64,000 bases of DNA. It comes from Alkaliphilus oremlandii OhILAs (GTDB lineage: Bacteria; Bacillota; Clostridia; Peptostreptococcales; Natronincolaceae). The notes beneath the pieces are model-generated. The model searched no databases and was not told the origin of the DNA. It was given only the letters and a program-made list of their open reading frames with translations. The DNA lies in assembly GCF_000018325.1 (NCBI RefSeq), contig NC_009922.1, positions 868,001-932,000 of the forward strand, given 5' to 3'. A program made the translations under genes and the position numbers. This document shows positions 16,241-24,474 of this stretch, piece after piece. Each line of letters opens with the position of its first letter. Within the stretch, counting starts at the first letter, position 1.

Positions 16241-16791
16241 GGCTGTATTCTGCCCAGTCAGAGCTTGTTGTAAAAATTCTTGAAAGAGATGGTGTTTGTT
16301 TTTCTAAGAAGGAATATGTAATAAAAAAATATGAAGAAAGTGCTCCGATCTTTATAGCCGCATATGATTGGTTTGTTACAGCGGCAGAAAAATACCTTCC
16401 AAAGCCCAAAGGCGCCGAATATCCATATTGGGCCTTTCTCGATAAACACAGTGTGGATCAGCCAGCAGATAGCAAATCTTTAGAGCTATGGATCCCTTTG
16501 GATGAAGTTCTATTTTTTGATATGTATGATTGGAATAAGGTATTATGCCTCCAGTATATAGGCGAAACGAAAGCGGATGAAGAACAATTCCATCAAATGA
16601 TAAGGGATTATGGCATTCGGAAGGAAAGTGATATCATTCTCACAAACTTTTATCCCCATTTAAAGCGTCAGGTACAGGATAGCTGGATAAGGTTGTTTCG
16701 CCATCACGAAAATATAAAACAGGGAAATACGGAAAGTGTAGGGAGCGTGCAGGCAGGGCTGTGGCAGCTGAAGAAAGAATGGATGCTGTAG
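16216..16791 (+). CDS. DUF3841-family protein, copy 2
   Basis: This 191-residue paralogue of the preceding gene has KVRLYSAQSELVVKILERDGV and CFSKKEYVIKKYEESA at the start, GAEYPYWAFLDK in the middle, and NFYPHLKRQVQDSWIRLF near the end. ATG 16216 sits ten bases after GGAGG (16201-16205); in-frame ATG 16198 precedes that site. It overlaps the upstream gene and so is probably translated by coupling. No catalytic motif was recognised. It lies between the eut terminator and an unknown protein, so its link to ethanolamine metabolism is unproven. Confidence 0.65.
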   Translation: MDHTDHKVRLYSAQSELVVKILERDGVCFSKKEYVIKKYEESAPIFIAAYDWFVTAAEKYLPKPKGAEYPYWAFLDKHSVDQPADSKSLELWIPLDEVLFFDMYDWNKVLCLQYIGETKADEEQFHQMIRDYGIRKESDIILTNFYPHLKRQVQDSWIRLFRHHENIKQGNTESVGSVQAGLWQLKKEWML

Positions 16792-16865
16792 TTTTGATCT
16801 ATTTTAAATATCTTTAATAAATATTGATTGTTCAGAGGTCCCAATTATTGAAGGGAGACTGCGCT

Positions 16866-17927
16866 ATGGTAGATACTATTTTACATCTGATTGAAAATGG
16901 CGATGAAATTATTCGGTTTAGAACAGTGAATGAAGTGTTAAACATTTATAATGATGAAAAACTAAATGAGTTGTATAGAGAATTAATTGAGTCTAAGGTA
17001 GTAATAAAGAGATTGAAAAATCTAGAAGATGTGTCTAAAATCGATGATTTTAACGGTATACACGGGGCAACAAACTTTCATTTGGAAAATTCATTGCCAA
17101 GGATACTAGATTGTGGAATAAAAGCAGGAGAATCTTTACTAGATGATATTATGATACCAATATTACAACGGATTAAAAGGAGGATATTTCCTGTAGATCA
17201 TGTGTTTCATATATTTCCTGAGATCATAATGTGTCCGTTTTTAATAAGGGCTGGCTATATTGATAATGATCTTCAACAGTTTCTTGAAAAGAGAATTGAG
17301 AACATATATGACTTCGTAAGGCACAAAAACTACGATATATACGATGAGCGGACGAACTATAAAGGGATTCCTAAAGCTTTTAAAAATAAAAAAGTTATCA
17401 AGCCGGAATTATATAGGGGGGGAAGATTTTCATTACCCTTGATTTATGACTTGTATGCTTTTTCGTTAGCCGACGAATTTTTGGATGAAATCAATAAAAT
17501 GAAAATAAATACAATTATTGAGTACATTATTGATGAAAGATATAATAAGCTTGATACAAGTTATGGTATCCTATTAAATGGTAATAGAAGTTATCTTGTA
17601 ATGGGATGGGATTGTAAATTACCTGAAATTAAGGGTGCAATAACTTCTGAAATATTAAATTTCCTTGAATGGTTATCATTTAGTAATATTTTTAGGGAAT
17701 CAAATTGGTGTAAAGAAGCTTTTGAGCTATTTTTTAAATACAAGACAGATAGAAATACATTTATATTCACGAAAGAATCTTTAAATGAAAAAAACGGTGT
17801 ATGGATCAAAGGAAGCCATATGAGCTTAGGCGAAAACCGGAGAAAGAAAAACGCTATGGAGATTGAATCTACATTCAGGGCACTTAAAATTCTTCAAAAA
17901 AATGGAAAGCTAGGGGATGTGACTTGA
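16866..17927 (+). CDS. Unknown helical protein of 353 residues
   Basis: The sequence is soluble, predicted mostly helical and rich in Lys, Asp, Ile and Asn. It opens with MVDTILHLIENGDEIIRFRT, a style seen at the start of HEAT/alpha-alpha toroid proteins (a repeated helix-pair start with an xxRxRT segment). No signal peptide, membrane segment or catalytic motif was recognised. ATG 16866 follows AAGGGAG at eight bases. It is more A/T-rich than the eut genes upstream, suggesting a different history. It lies 41 bases before the sigma-54 activator and may be co-transcribed with it. Confidence 0.6.
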   Translation: MVDTILHLIENGDEIIRFRTVNEVLNIYNDEKLNELYRELIESKVVIKRLKNLEDVSKIDDFNGIHGATNFHLENSLPRILDCGIKAGESLLDDIMIPILQRIKRRIFPVDHVFHIFPEIIMCPFLIRAGYIDNDLQQFLEKRIENIYDFVRHKNYDIYDERTNYKGIPKAFKNKKVIKPELYRGGRFSLPLIYDLYAFSLADEFLDEINKMKINTIIEYIIDERYNKLDTSYGILLNGNRSYLVMGWDCKLPEIKGAITSEILNFLEWLSFSNIFRESNWCKEAFELFFKYKTDRNTFIFTKESLNEKNGVWIKGSHMSLGENRRKKNAMEIESTFRALKILQKNGKLGDVT

Positions 17928-17968
17928 TTCAAAGAAATTTTTGATCTATTAACAAGGAGCGTAGAGCT

Positions 17969-19327
17969 ATGGATGATAACAAGTATGATGATAACTTTGT
18001 CTTTATAGAAGGACTTAAGGCAGTTGTGGATTTTTCCAGCAATGGTGTTCTTATTATAAATTCTAATGCTAAGATAATTTATATCAATGATTGGGCCGCT
18101 AAATTTTTAGGTCTCAAGGGAATCGAAGATATGATGTACAAAAAAACAACGATATTCTTCCCAACATCTAGACTTGTGAAAGTTATGGAGTCTGGTATAG
18201 AACAGCGAAATGTACTGGATGTTAGATTAGGAAAACATCTTGTTGTTTCGAGACTGCCTATTTTTTCGGACAATAAAATTATAGGAGCCGTTGCTATTTT
18301 TCAAGGTGTCAAAGAAGTGCAAGATAATGAAATGGAAATCAGAAAAACGCTGATCCAAAAAGGATTAACAGCAAGGTACTCTTTTGAAGATATCCTCTAT
18401 AAAAGTAAGTGGATGGAGAAGATTGTTAAAACTGCAAAGCTTTATTCAGAGACAGATTTACCAGTATTGATTACGGGAGAAAGTGGAACGGGAAAAGAGC
18501 TATTTGCACAAAGTATCCATAAAAATAGTAGTAGAAGATCAGCGCCATTTTTAGCGATTAACTGTGCAGCATTACCTGAATCCGTATTTGAAGCCGAACT
18601 TTTCGGATATGCAGAAGCTTCTTTTACAGGGGCACAAAAAGGCGGAAAAAAAGGATTGTTTCAGCAAGCCCACAAGGGAACAATTTTTCTTGATGAAATA
18701 GGTGAATTACCACTTCCAGTACAATCAAAGCTTTTAAGGGTTCTTGAGGAAAAACAAGTACATCCAGTAGGGAGTGATATCCTGATTAACATTGATGTCC
18801 GAGTCATTGTTGCTACCAATAGGGATTTAATCCACGAAGCGGAGAAGGGAAATTTTAGGCTGGATTTATTGCATCGATTAAATACACTGACCCTATCAAT
18901 ACCACCATTAAGGCAGCGTTCAGAGGATGTAGAAGTTTTAGCCAGGGATTTTCTTAGTAAAAAGTATCCGAAATTGTATAGTGAAAATAAAGTAATCGTA
19001 CAGCAGTTATTAGAACAATTGAAAAACCATTCTTTAATGGGAAATGTAAGGGAATTGAAAAATATAATCGAGCGATTTGCAATTTTATTAAATGGTGGAA
19101 TGATTAGTGAAGACATTGACGAGGTCATGAGACAAGTAATTTATCAGGCCCAATTCCATACGAATACAGATATTGCCATGCAGCTTGAAAAGGAAGAAAT
19201 GGAAACGATTAAAAATGCACTGATCTCTACCAAAGGAAATCGAGCAGAAGCGGCTAAAATTTTAGGTATTAGCGAATCCACACTTTGGAGAAGAATTAAG
19301 AAATTCAATATTTCAACAAAGTTTTAG
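17969..19327 (+). CDS. Sigma-54-dependent transcriptional activator with N-terminal PAS domain
   Basis: The 452-residue enhancer-binding protein has a PAS sensory domain (about 15-118), an AAA+ domain with Walker A GESGTGKE (170-177) and Walker B TIFLDEIGE (about 238-246), and a Fis-type helix-turn-helix at 415-450 (NRAEAAKILGISESTLWRRIKK). The sigma-54-contacting loop reads ASFTGA rather than GAFTGA (about 217-222), a one-residue variant. A matching -24/-12 promoter lies downstream at 19655, before the CoA-transferase operon, so this is its likely activator. The PAS domain probably senses a substrate or intermediate. A terminator follows the gene. Confidence 0.9.
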   Translation: MDDNKYDDNFVFIEGLKAVVDFSSNGVLIINSNAKIIYINDWAAKFLGLKGIEDMMYKKTTIFFPTSRLVKVMESGIEQRNVLDVRLGKHLVVSRLPIFSDNKIIGAVAIFQGVKEVQDNEMEIRKTLIQKGLTARYSFEDILYKSKWMEKIVKTAKLYSETDLPVLITGESGTGKELFAQSIHKNSSRRSAPFLAINCAALPESVFEAELFGYAEASFTGAQKGGKKGLFQQAHKGTIFLDEIGELPLPVQSKLLRVLEEKQVHPVGSDILINIDVRVIVATNRDLIHEAEKGNFRLDLLHRLNTLTLSIPPLRQRSEDVEVLARDFLSKKYPKLYSENKVIVQQLLEQLKNHSLMGNVRELKNIIERFAILLNGGMISEDIDEVMRQVIYQAQFHTNTDIAMQLEKEEMETIKNALISTKGNRAEAAKILGISESTLWRRIKKFNISTKF

Positions 19328-19391
19328 GTATTTACTATAAAAAGTACAAATTAAAAGGATATATACTGATAGGCGAATAGGGCTCCAGGAT

Positions 19392-19429
19392 AAAAGTTGA
19401 TTTTGTATAAATAGAAATCAACTTTTTTT
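19392..19429 (+). terminator. Terminator after the sigma-54 activator gene
   Basis: AAAAGTTGATTT (19392-19403) pairs with AAATCAACTTTT (19415-19426) and is followed by TTT, a standard U-tailed hairpin. Confidence 0.85.
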
Positions 19430-19550
19430 AATAATAAATTCATTGGATTTTTTATAAATAATAGCTTGAATCTGTTATGATGTGTTTGTGAAATAAAATG
19501 ATGATAATTCGAATGGATATTGAAATAAGATGAAAATATTTGAGCATATA

Positions 19551-19570
19551 AATCCATGGGTAGATGGATT
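19551..19570 (+). promoter_or_regulatory. Candidate activator-binding dyad upstream of the sigma-54 promoter
   Basis: AATCCA and TGGATT flank an 8-base spacer, about 85 bases before the -24 element. Similar half-sites (CATTGGAT, GAATGGAT) occur at about 19440 and 19511. Position fits an upstream activating sequence. The stretch from 19430 to 19654 holds no gene and is A-rich. Confidence 0.35.
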
Positions 19571-19654
19571 AAATAAATAAAATAAAAAAAATAATTCAGT
19601 CAATACAAGCAATAATCAAAAAAATTAATAAATTTCTAACAAGATCATTTAGAT

Positions 19655-19670
19655 TGGCACGCCTATTGCA
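19655..19670 (+). promoter_or_regulatory. Sigma-54 (-24/-12) promoter
   Basis: TGGCAC (19655-19660), five bases, then TTGCA (19666-19670) exactly matches the TGGCAC-N5-TTGCA consensus. It lies 80 bases before the CoA-transferase start and downstream of a sigma-54 activator gene. No similar site was seen elsewhere in the window by eye. Confidence 0.9.
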
Positions 19671-19749
19671 AATTAAGAATACATAAGAAAGGCTGCGTAC
19701 AGATGATTGGCTTTTCTTATATCTTAAAATGTAGAAGGAGGACAATAAA

Positions 19750-20946
19750 ATGAACAGAGGAGCACTAGCGAATATAAGGATTCTTGACTTAACACGGGTA
19801 CTTGCTGGACCTTACTGTACAATGATGTTAGCGGATATGGGGGCCGATGTAATTAAGATCGAGGTGCCAGGCAGAGGTGACGATACAAGAGGCATGGGAC
19901 CTTTTAAGAACGGAGATAGTTTGTATTTTGCCAATGTCAATAGAAATAAAAAAGGAATTACCCTAAATCTAAAGTCTCCTGAGGGAAAAAAGATTTTTTT
20001 AGATATGGTTAAAAATGCAGATGTTGTAGTTGAAAACTATAGACCGGGTGTTATGGATAAACTGGGACTTGGTTATGATGTGCTAAAAGAAGTGAATGAT
20101 CAGATCATTTATGCTGCTGTATCAGGATTCGGCTGCTACGGTCCATATTCTGATAGACCGGGTTATGATATTATTGCACAAGCAATGGGTGGACTGATGA
20201 GCATTACTGGACAAGCAGGAGGCGCTCCTACTAGAGTTGGTAATGCAATGGGAGATGTGCTGGGTGGTATGAACTTAACCATTGGTGTTCTTGCTGCTAT
20301 CAATGCTCGACATATTATTGGGAAAGGACAAAGGGTAGATGTATCTTTGGTGGACTCTGTTGTAGCTTCTCTTGAAACAGGAACTCAACGATATATGGTT
20401 ACAGGGAAAGAGCCTGAGCTTATGGGAAATCGATATGCAGCTGCATCTCCATACGATTCTTTTATAGCAAAGAACGGTCAGTTTGTTATTGGCTGTGGAA
20501 ATCAAAAGTTGTTCGAGCTTTTATGTAAAAAAGTAATAAAAAGAGAAGATCTTTTAGAGGACCCTCGCTTCGATACAAATGATAAACGTTGTACCAACCA
20601 TCAGGCTCTAAAACAAGAGATTGAAAAATGGAGCTGTAACTATACGATTGAAGAAGCAGTAGATGCCATTCTAGGTGCGGGTGTACCTGCTGCTCCGATT
20701 ATGGGACTAAAAGATATTACTGAAAATGAGCACATAGCTCATGTAAGAGAAATGTTCGTTGATTGTGAGCATCCTGTAATTGGTAAAATGAGAGTAAACG
20801 GCAACCCTGTTAAGTTGATGGAAACAAAGACAGAAATAAAATCACCAGCGCCATTACTAGGAGCCAACAATGAAGAAATTTATGGGGAACTGTTGGGTAT
20901 GGACGCAGATACATTAAAAGACTTAAAGGAGAGGGGTATCATATAA
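19750..20946 (+). CDS. Class III (CaiB/BaiF) CoA-transferase
   Basis: The 398-residue protein belongs to the formyl-CoA transferase/CaiB family: LDLTRVLAGPYCTMMLADMGADVIKIE start, NVNRNKKGITLNL, and the catalytic aspartate in GNAMGDVLGG at residue 169, the same number as in formyl-CoA transferase. Such enzymes move CoA between carboxylates; one subgroup uses succinyl-CoA with glutarate or 3-hydroxy-3-methylglutarate (EC 2.8.3.13). It is first in an operon with a MatC-type carrier and an HMG-CoA-lyase-type enzyme, so it most likely activates the imported diacid that the lyase then cleaves. Strong AGAAGGAGG site; sigma-54 promoter 80 bases upstream. Confidence 0.9.
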   Translation: MNRGALANIRILDLTRVLAGPYCTMMLADMGADVIKIEVPGRGDDTRGMGPFKNGDSLYFANVNRNKKGITLNLKSPEGKKIFLDMVKNADVVVENYRPGVMDKLGLGYDVLKEVNDQIIYAAVSGFGCYGPYSDRPGYDIIAQAMGGLMSITGQAGGAPTRVGNAMGDVLGGMNLTIGVLAAINARHIIGKGQRVDVSLVDSVVASLETGTQRYMVTGKEPELMGNRYAAASPYDSFIAKNGQFVIGCGNQKLFELLCKKVIKREDLLEDPRFDTNDKRCTNHQALKQEIEKWSCNYTIEEAVDAILGAGVPAAPIMGLKDITENEHIAHVREMFVDCEHPVIGKMRVNGNPVKLMETKTEIKSPAPLLGANNEEIYGELLGMDADTLKDLKERGII

Positions 20947-20947
20947 T

Positions 20948-22204
20948 ATGGGTACAGACGTTATTGCTCTAATTATTTTTGTTACCGTAGTTATCATTGC
21001 TTTTTTTAAGAAAATGAATGTGGGGTTGCTTTCTATTGCTGTAGCAGTTGTACTTGGACGCTTTTTCAATATTGAGGATAAAGTAATTATTAGTGGATTC
21101 AGTACATCGCTATTCACTACACTAGTAGGGATTACGTTTTTATTCACCATAGTAAATTCTACCGGAGCGTTAGAGCTAGGTGCAAAGAAAATTGTTTCCT
21201 TAGTAGGAAAGAAAATATGGTTGATTCCAATTTTCGTTTATATGGCAGGATTTATAATTGCGGCTGTTGGGCCCGGTGCAATTCCAGCTTTGGCTATTAT
21301 TCCACCAATCGCAGTTACTCTAGCACTTCAGGTTGGGTATCACCCAGTAATGCTTTCTCTAATCGGTGTGACCGGTCTTATGGCTGGTAGAATGACACCA
21401 ATAACACCGGAAGGAACTTTAATATCCGGTATCCTCACAGCACAGGGATTAGATGATGTCATCGTTAGTGTTTTGATATCCAACATCATAATGACGGTAA
21501 CGTTTTCCTGCATTGTTTATATTGTGTATAAGGGTTATAGAGTAAAGCAGAATGGTGAAGGTTTAAAGCTTTCGGATACGCCAAAGTTCACGGCGCATCA
21601 GTTGATATCTCTTTCAGGAATCCTTGTTATGCTTCTTCTAATCATCTTTGTAAAAATGAATGTTGGTTTAGCTGCATTCCTTGTTGCTACAACCCTAATA
21701 TTCTTTAAAATAGGAGATGAAAGCGTTTCATTAAAAAACATCCCATGGGGGACTGTAATGTTAGTTCTTGGCGTCGGTGTATTGATGAACATTGTAGACT
21801 TGGTCGGTGGCATAGATTTATTATCCAGTGTCTTATCTTCTATTATGAGACCGAGAACAGCTGCCCCTATTATGGGAATAACAGCAGGTCTTCTTTCTTG
21901 GGTAAGTTCAGCTCTTGGAGTTGTATACCCAACGTTGATCCCAACAGTTGGTGGTATTGTTGAAAGTGTAGGTGGTGTAACCGTAACGGAACTAGTTGCG
22001 GCTATTGCAGCCGGAGGATCTTGTGCAGGTATTAGTCCAGCATCCACTGGTGGGGCATTAATTCTTGCTGCATTAGCAAGTAATAAAGAAAATTTCACAA
22101 AAGAAGAAGAAGGGAAGGTCTTTGTTTCACTTTTCCTTTGGGCTGTATTTGCACTTATTCTAATAGCCACATTAGCCTTTTTAGGTGTATTTGGTATGTT
22201 CTAA
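20948..22204 (+). CDS. MatC/SLC13-like dicarboxylate transporter
   Basis: The 418-residue membrane protein has about ten to twelve hydrophobic segments. The N-terminal half (MNVGLLSIAVAVVLGRFF, GPGAIPALAIIPPIAVTLA, ITPEGTLISGIL) resembles the MatC_N dicarboxylate-carrier domain, and the later half (LGVVYPTLIPTVGGIVESVGG, AAGGSCAGISPASTGGALILAA) has the helical-hairpin layout of ion-coupled organic-anion carriers. It starts one base after the CoA-transferase stop. Substrate is probably the diacid activated by the first enzyme; malonate specificity is not assumed. Confidence 0.8.
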   Translation: MGTDVIALIIFVTVVIIAFFKKMNVGLLSIAVAVVLGRFFNIEDKVIISGFSTSLFTTLVGITFLFTIVNSTGALELGAKKIVSLVGKKIWLIPIFVYMAGFIIAAVGPGAIPALAIIPPIAVTLALQVGYHPVMLSLIGVTGLMAGRMTPITPEGTLISGILTAQGLDDVIVSVLISNIIMTVTFSCIVYIVYKGYRVKQNGEGLKLSDTPKFTAHQLISLSGILVMLLLIIFVKMNVGLAAFLVATTLIFFKIGDESVSLKNIPWGTVMLVLGVGVLMNIVDLVGGIDLLSSVLSSIMRPRTAAPIMGITAGLLSWVSSALGVVYPTLIPTVGGIVESVGGVTVTELVAAIAAGGSCAGISPASTGGALILAALASNKENFTKEEEGKVFVSLFLWAVFALILIATLAFLGVFGMF

Positions 22205-22256
22205 ATAAACAATATTGATAATTGAAATTATAGATACAATAAAAGGAGAGGTAGAG

Positions 22257-23177
22257 ATGATTATTCCAAAATCAGTAGAGATATTGGAGGTATGTCCTAG
22301 AGATGGATTCCAGAACGTAAAGGATTTTATTGCCACAGAAGATAAAATTGCCATCGTAGAAAGGTTGATTGATGCCAACTTCAAGAGAATTGAGCTGGGC
22401 TCCTTCGTTAGTCCAAAAGCAATTCCTCAGATGGCAGACACGAAAGAAGTTGTAGCTGCAGCGAAACAATACGCGGTAGATCAGGATATCAAATTCGTGG
22501 CACTTGTACCCAATGCAAGGGGGGTAGAATCTGCCATTGCAGCTGGTGTCGATCAGATTACCTATGTAATCAGTGCCAGTGAGAGCCATAATAAAGCAAA
22601 CGTAAACCGTACTGTTGCTGAATCTATGGAACAGTATGAAGCTTTAATTAAGGAATACAAAGGTGATATTGATTTTCGTCTTGGCTTAGCAACCACATTT
22701 GGATGTCCATTTGGGGATGAAGTTAAGATTGAACGGATACAAGAGATGTGCAAGTGGGCCTTTGATCTTGGGACTGTAGAAATTTTGATGGCAGATACTG
22801 TTGGGCTTGGAAACCCTAAAAAAGTATCGGAAGTGATGCGTACTTTAGTAAACGAATTTGGCCCAGAGAAATTTGTGATGCATTTACATGATACAAGAGG
22901 GCTTGCCCTTGCCAATACCTTAGCTGCGATGCAATACGGCATTACTAAATTTGAATCCGCTACAGGTGGTCTTGGAGGCTGTCCATTTGCCCCAGGCGCT
23001 TCAGGAAATGCAGCGACGGAAGATTTATATTATATGTTAAGTGAAATGGGAATTGAAACAAATATAGAGATTGAAAAGGTTTACGAAGCAATTCAGCTGA
23101 TTAAGGATAAAGTCAATACAACCATTGTGAGCCATCTTGCGCCTTTATACAAAGGGAATGTCTGCAAAGATATGTAA
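22257..23177 (+). CDS. Hydroxymethylglutaryl-CoA lyase family enzyme
   Basis: The 306-residue protein is a DRE-TIM metallolyase: CPRDGFQN (residues 13-20, Arg/Asp of the DRE-type motif), MHLHDTRG with metal-ligand histidines near 209 and 211, and the HMG-CoA lyase signature GGLGGCPFAPGASGN with the catalytic cysteine at 242. The expected reaction is cleavage of a 3-hydroxy-3-methyl-acyl-CoA, for HMG-CoA giving acetoacetate and acetyl-CoA. ATG 22257 is chosen after AAGGAGAGG; the longer in-frame start at 22215 has no site. It is the last gene of the sigma-54 operon. Confidence 0.88.
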   Translation: MIIPKSVEILEVCPRDGFQNVKDFIATEDKIAIVERLIDANFKRIELGSFVSPKAIPQMADTKEVVAAAKQYAVDQDIKFVALVPNARGVESAIAAGVDQITYVISASESHNKANVNRTVAESMEQYEALIKEYKGDIDFRLGLATTFGCPFGDEVKIERIQEMCKWAFDLGTVEILMADTVGLGNPKKVSEVMRTLVNEFGPEKFVMHLHDTRGLALANTLAAMQYGITKFESATGGLGGCPFAPGASGNAATEDLYYMLSEMGIETNIEIEKVYEAIQLIKDKVNTTIVSHLAPLYKGNVCKDM

Positions 23178-23212
23178 TGCAGTATTGTACTAAAGATATA
23201 AAATATTCAATG

Positions 23213-23246
23213 AAAAAACCAGTATATTTCCATATACTGGTTTTTT
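23213..23246 (+). terminator. Terminator of the CoA-transferase operon
   Basis: AAAAAACCAGTATAT and ATATACTGGTTTTTT form a perfect 15-bp stem around a 4-base loop with a T run in the 3' arm. Confidence 0.92.
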
Positions 23247-23384
23247 CGTTGGATATAGGTCTGTAGAAACCATGAAAGAAAGTTTTGTTTATGGTACAGT
23301 TAAGGATAAAGGATAGAAGGGATCCATATATAAATGATAATTTCCTCTATGGAATAAAGATTTTGACTTTGAAGGAGGAATTTA

Positions 23385-23462
23385 TTGTTCCTGTTGGACC
23401 AACCGGATGAGACACTCACCAATTTAAATATTATGAACGAATGGTGTGCAAGAATAATATGA
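23385..23462 (+). other. Very short ORF behind a strong ribosome binding site, between operons
   Basis: GAAGGAGGA (23371-23379) precedes TTG 23385, which opens a 25-codon frame ending at TGA 23460-23462. No homology was recognised. It may be a gene remnant or chance. The rest of 23247-23459 shows nothing else. Confidence 0.2.
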
Positions 23463-23474
23463 CATATCATGTCA
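23460..23474 (+). promoter_or_regulatory. Operator TGACA-N5-TGTCA upstream of the WYL regulator
   Basis: TGACA (23460-23464), TATCA, TGTCA (23470-23474) form a perfect dyad eleven bases before a TATAAT box (23486-23491). The identical half-sites and spacing recur at 24411-24425 before the next gene. This suggests autoregulation by the encoded regulator. Confidence 0.7.
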
Positions 23475-23513
23475 AGTTATTATGGTATAATAACAACAGG
23501 AGATGTTAAAACG

Positions 23514-24413
23514 ATGAAAAATCATAGATTATTTAGGATACTGTATTATATTTTAGAAAAAGGAAAAGTTACAGCAAATGAGCTTGCAGATAAATTTGAA
23601 GTATCAGTAAGAACTATTTATAGGGATATGGACTCTATTAGTAGTGCGGGAATACCAATTTATGCCACCCAAGGTAAAGGTGGAGGAATAGAAATTGCTG
23701 ATGAGTTTGTATTGAGTAAATCGTTGCTCACTGAAAATGAAAAAGAACAGATTATGGCAGCACTTCATGGCTTAGAGAATACAAGTAAATTATATGAAAG
23801 TGAACTTATAACAAAGTTATCTGCACTGTTTAAAATGAGAAATACAAATTGGATAGAGATTGACTTTACCAATTGGCAAAATAATAAAATATACGAAAAA
23901 ATATTTAATGATATAAAGTCTGCAATTATAAGCAAAAACATTATTTCTTTCTCTTACTTCAGTAGTAATGAGGAAGAAACAAATCGTAGCGTAAAACCAG
24001 TCAGGCTTTTATTTAAAGGTCAGGATTGGTATTTATATGCCTTCTGTTTATTGAGAGAGGATTTTAGGTATTTTAAGCTTTCTCGAATTAAGCAGTTAGA
24101 AATACTGTCAATAAATTTTGAAGACGATTTCGACAATATAACATTGAAAAAAGAGATGCAGTACGAAACTACAGTACGCATAAAAGTAAAGTTTGATAGA
24201 AAAGTTGCATTTAGAGTATACGATGAACTAAGTGGAGATATTACAGAAGATGAGGAGGGTAATTTATATACAGAAATAGAAATTCCAAAGGATTATAATC
24301 TATACAATTATATTCTTTCCTTTGGAGATGGTGCTGAAGTATTAGAACCAAAAGAGATCCGGATCCAAATTAAAGATATGATAAATAAAATAGCACAAAA
24401 ATACATAACTTGA
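23514..24413 (+). CDS. WYL-domain DeoR-like (YafY family) transcriptional regulator
   Basis: The 299-residue protein has an N-terminal winged helix (LFRILYYILEKGKVTANELADKFEVSVRTIYRDMDSI) followed by the turn ATQGKGGGIEI and a WYL ligand-binding domain at about 140-230 (VKPVRLLFKGQDWYLYAFCLLREDFRYFKLSRI), then the WCX-type C-terminal domain. ATG 23514 follows AGGAGATG; in-frame ATG 23469 lies inside the operator and is rejected. Its stop TGA overlaps the second operator, so it likely controls itself and the DinB-like gene downstream. Ligand unknown. Confidence 0.88.
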   Translation: MKNHRLFRILYYILEKGKVTANELADKFEVSVRTIYRDMDSISSAGIPIYATQGKGGGIEIADEFVLSKSLLTENEKEQIMAALHGLENTSKLYESELITKLSALFKMRNTNWIEIDFTNWQNNKIYEKIFNDIKSAIISKNIISFSYFSSNEEETNRSVKPVRLLFKGQDWYLYAFCLLREDFRYFKLSRIKQLEILSINFEDDFDNITLKKEMQYETTVRIKVKFDRKVAFRVYDELSGDITEDEEGNLYTEIEIPKDYNLYNYILSFGDGAEVLEPKEIRIQIKDMINKIAQKYIT

Positions 24414-24425
24414 CAGCTTGTGTCA
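24411..24425 (+). promoter_or_regulatory. Second TGACA-N5-TGTCA operator, before the ClbS/DfsB-like gene
   Basis: TGACA (24411-24415), GCTTG, TGTCA (24421-24425) sits twelve bases before TATAAT (24438-24443). TTGACA at 24410-24415 is a perfect -35 hexamer but with a 22-base spacer, as in activator-remodelled promoters; the upstream copy has ATGACA with 21 bases. Confidence 0.7.
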
Positions 24426-24474
24426 AGTATTCTTTTATATAATAATAGCAACAAGACACAAGGAGGGATTTATT

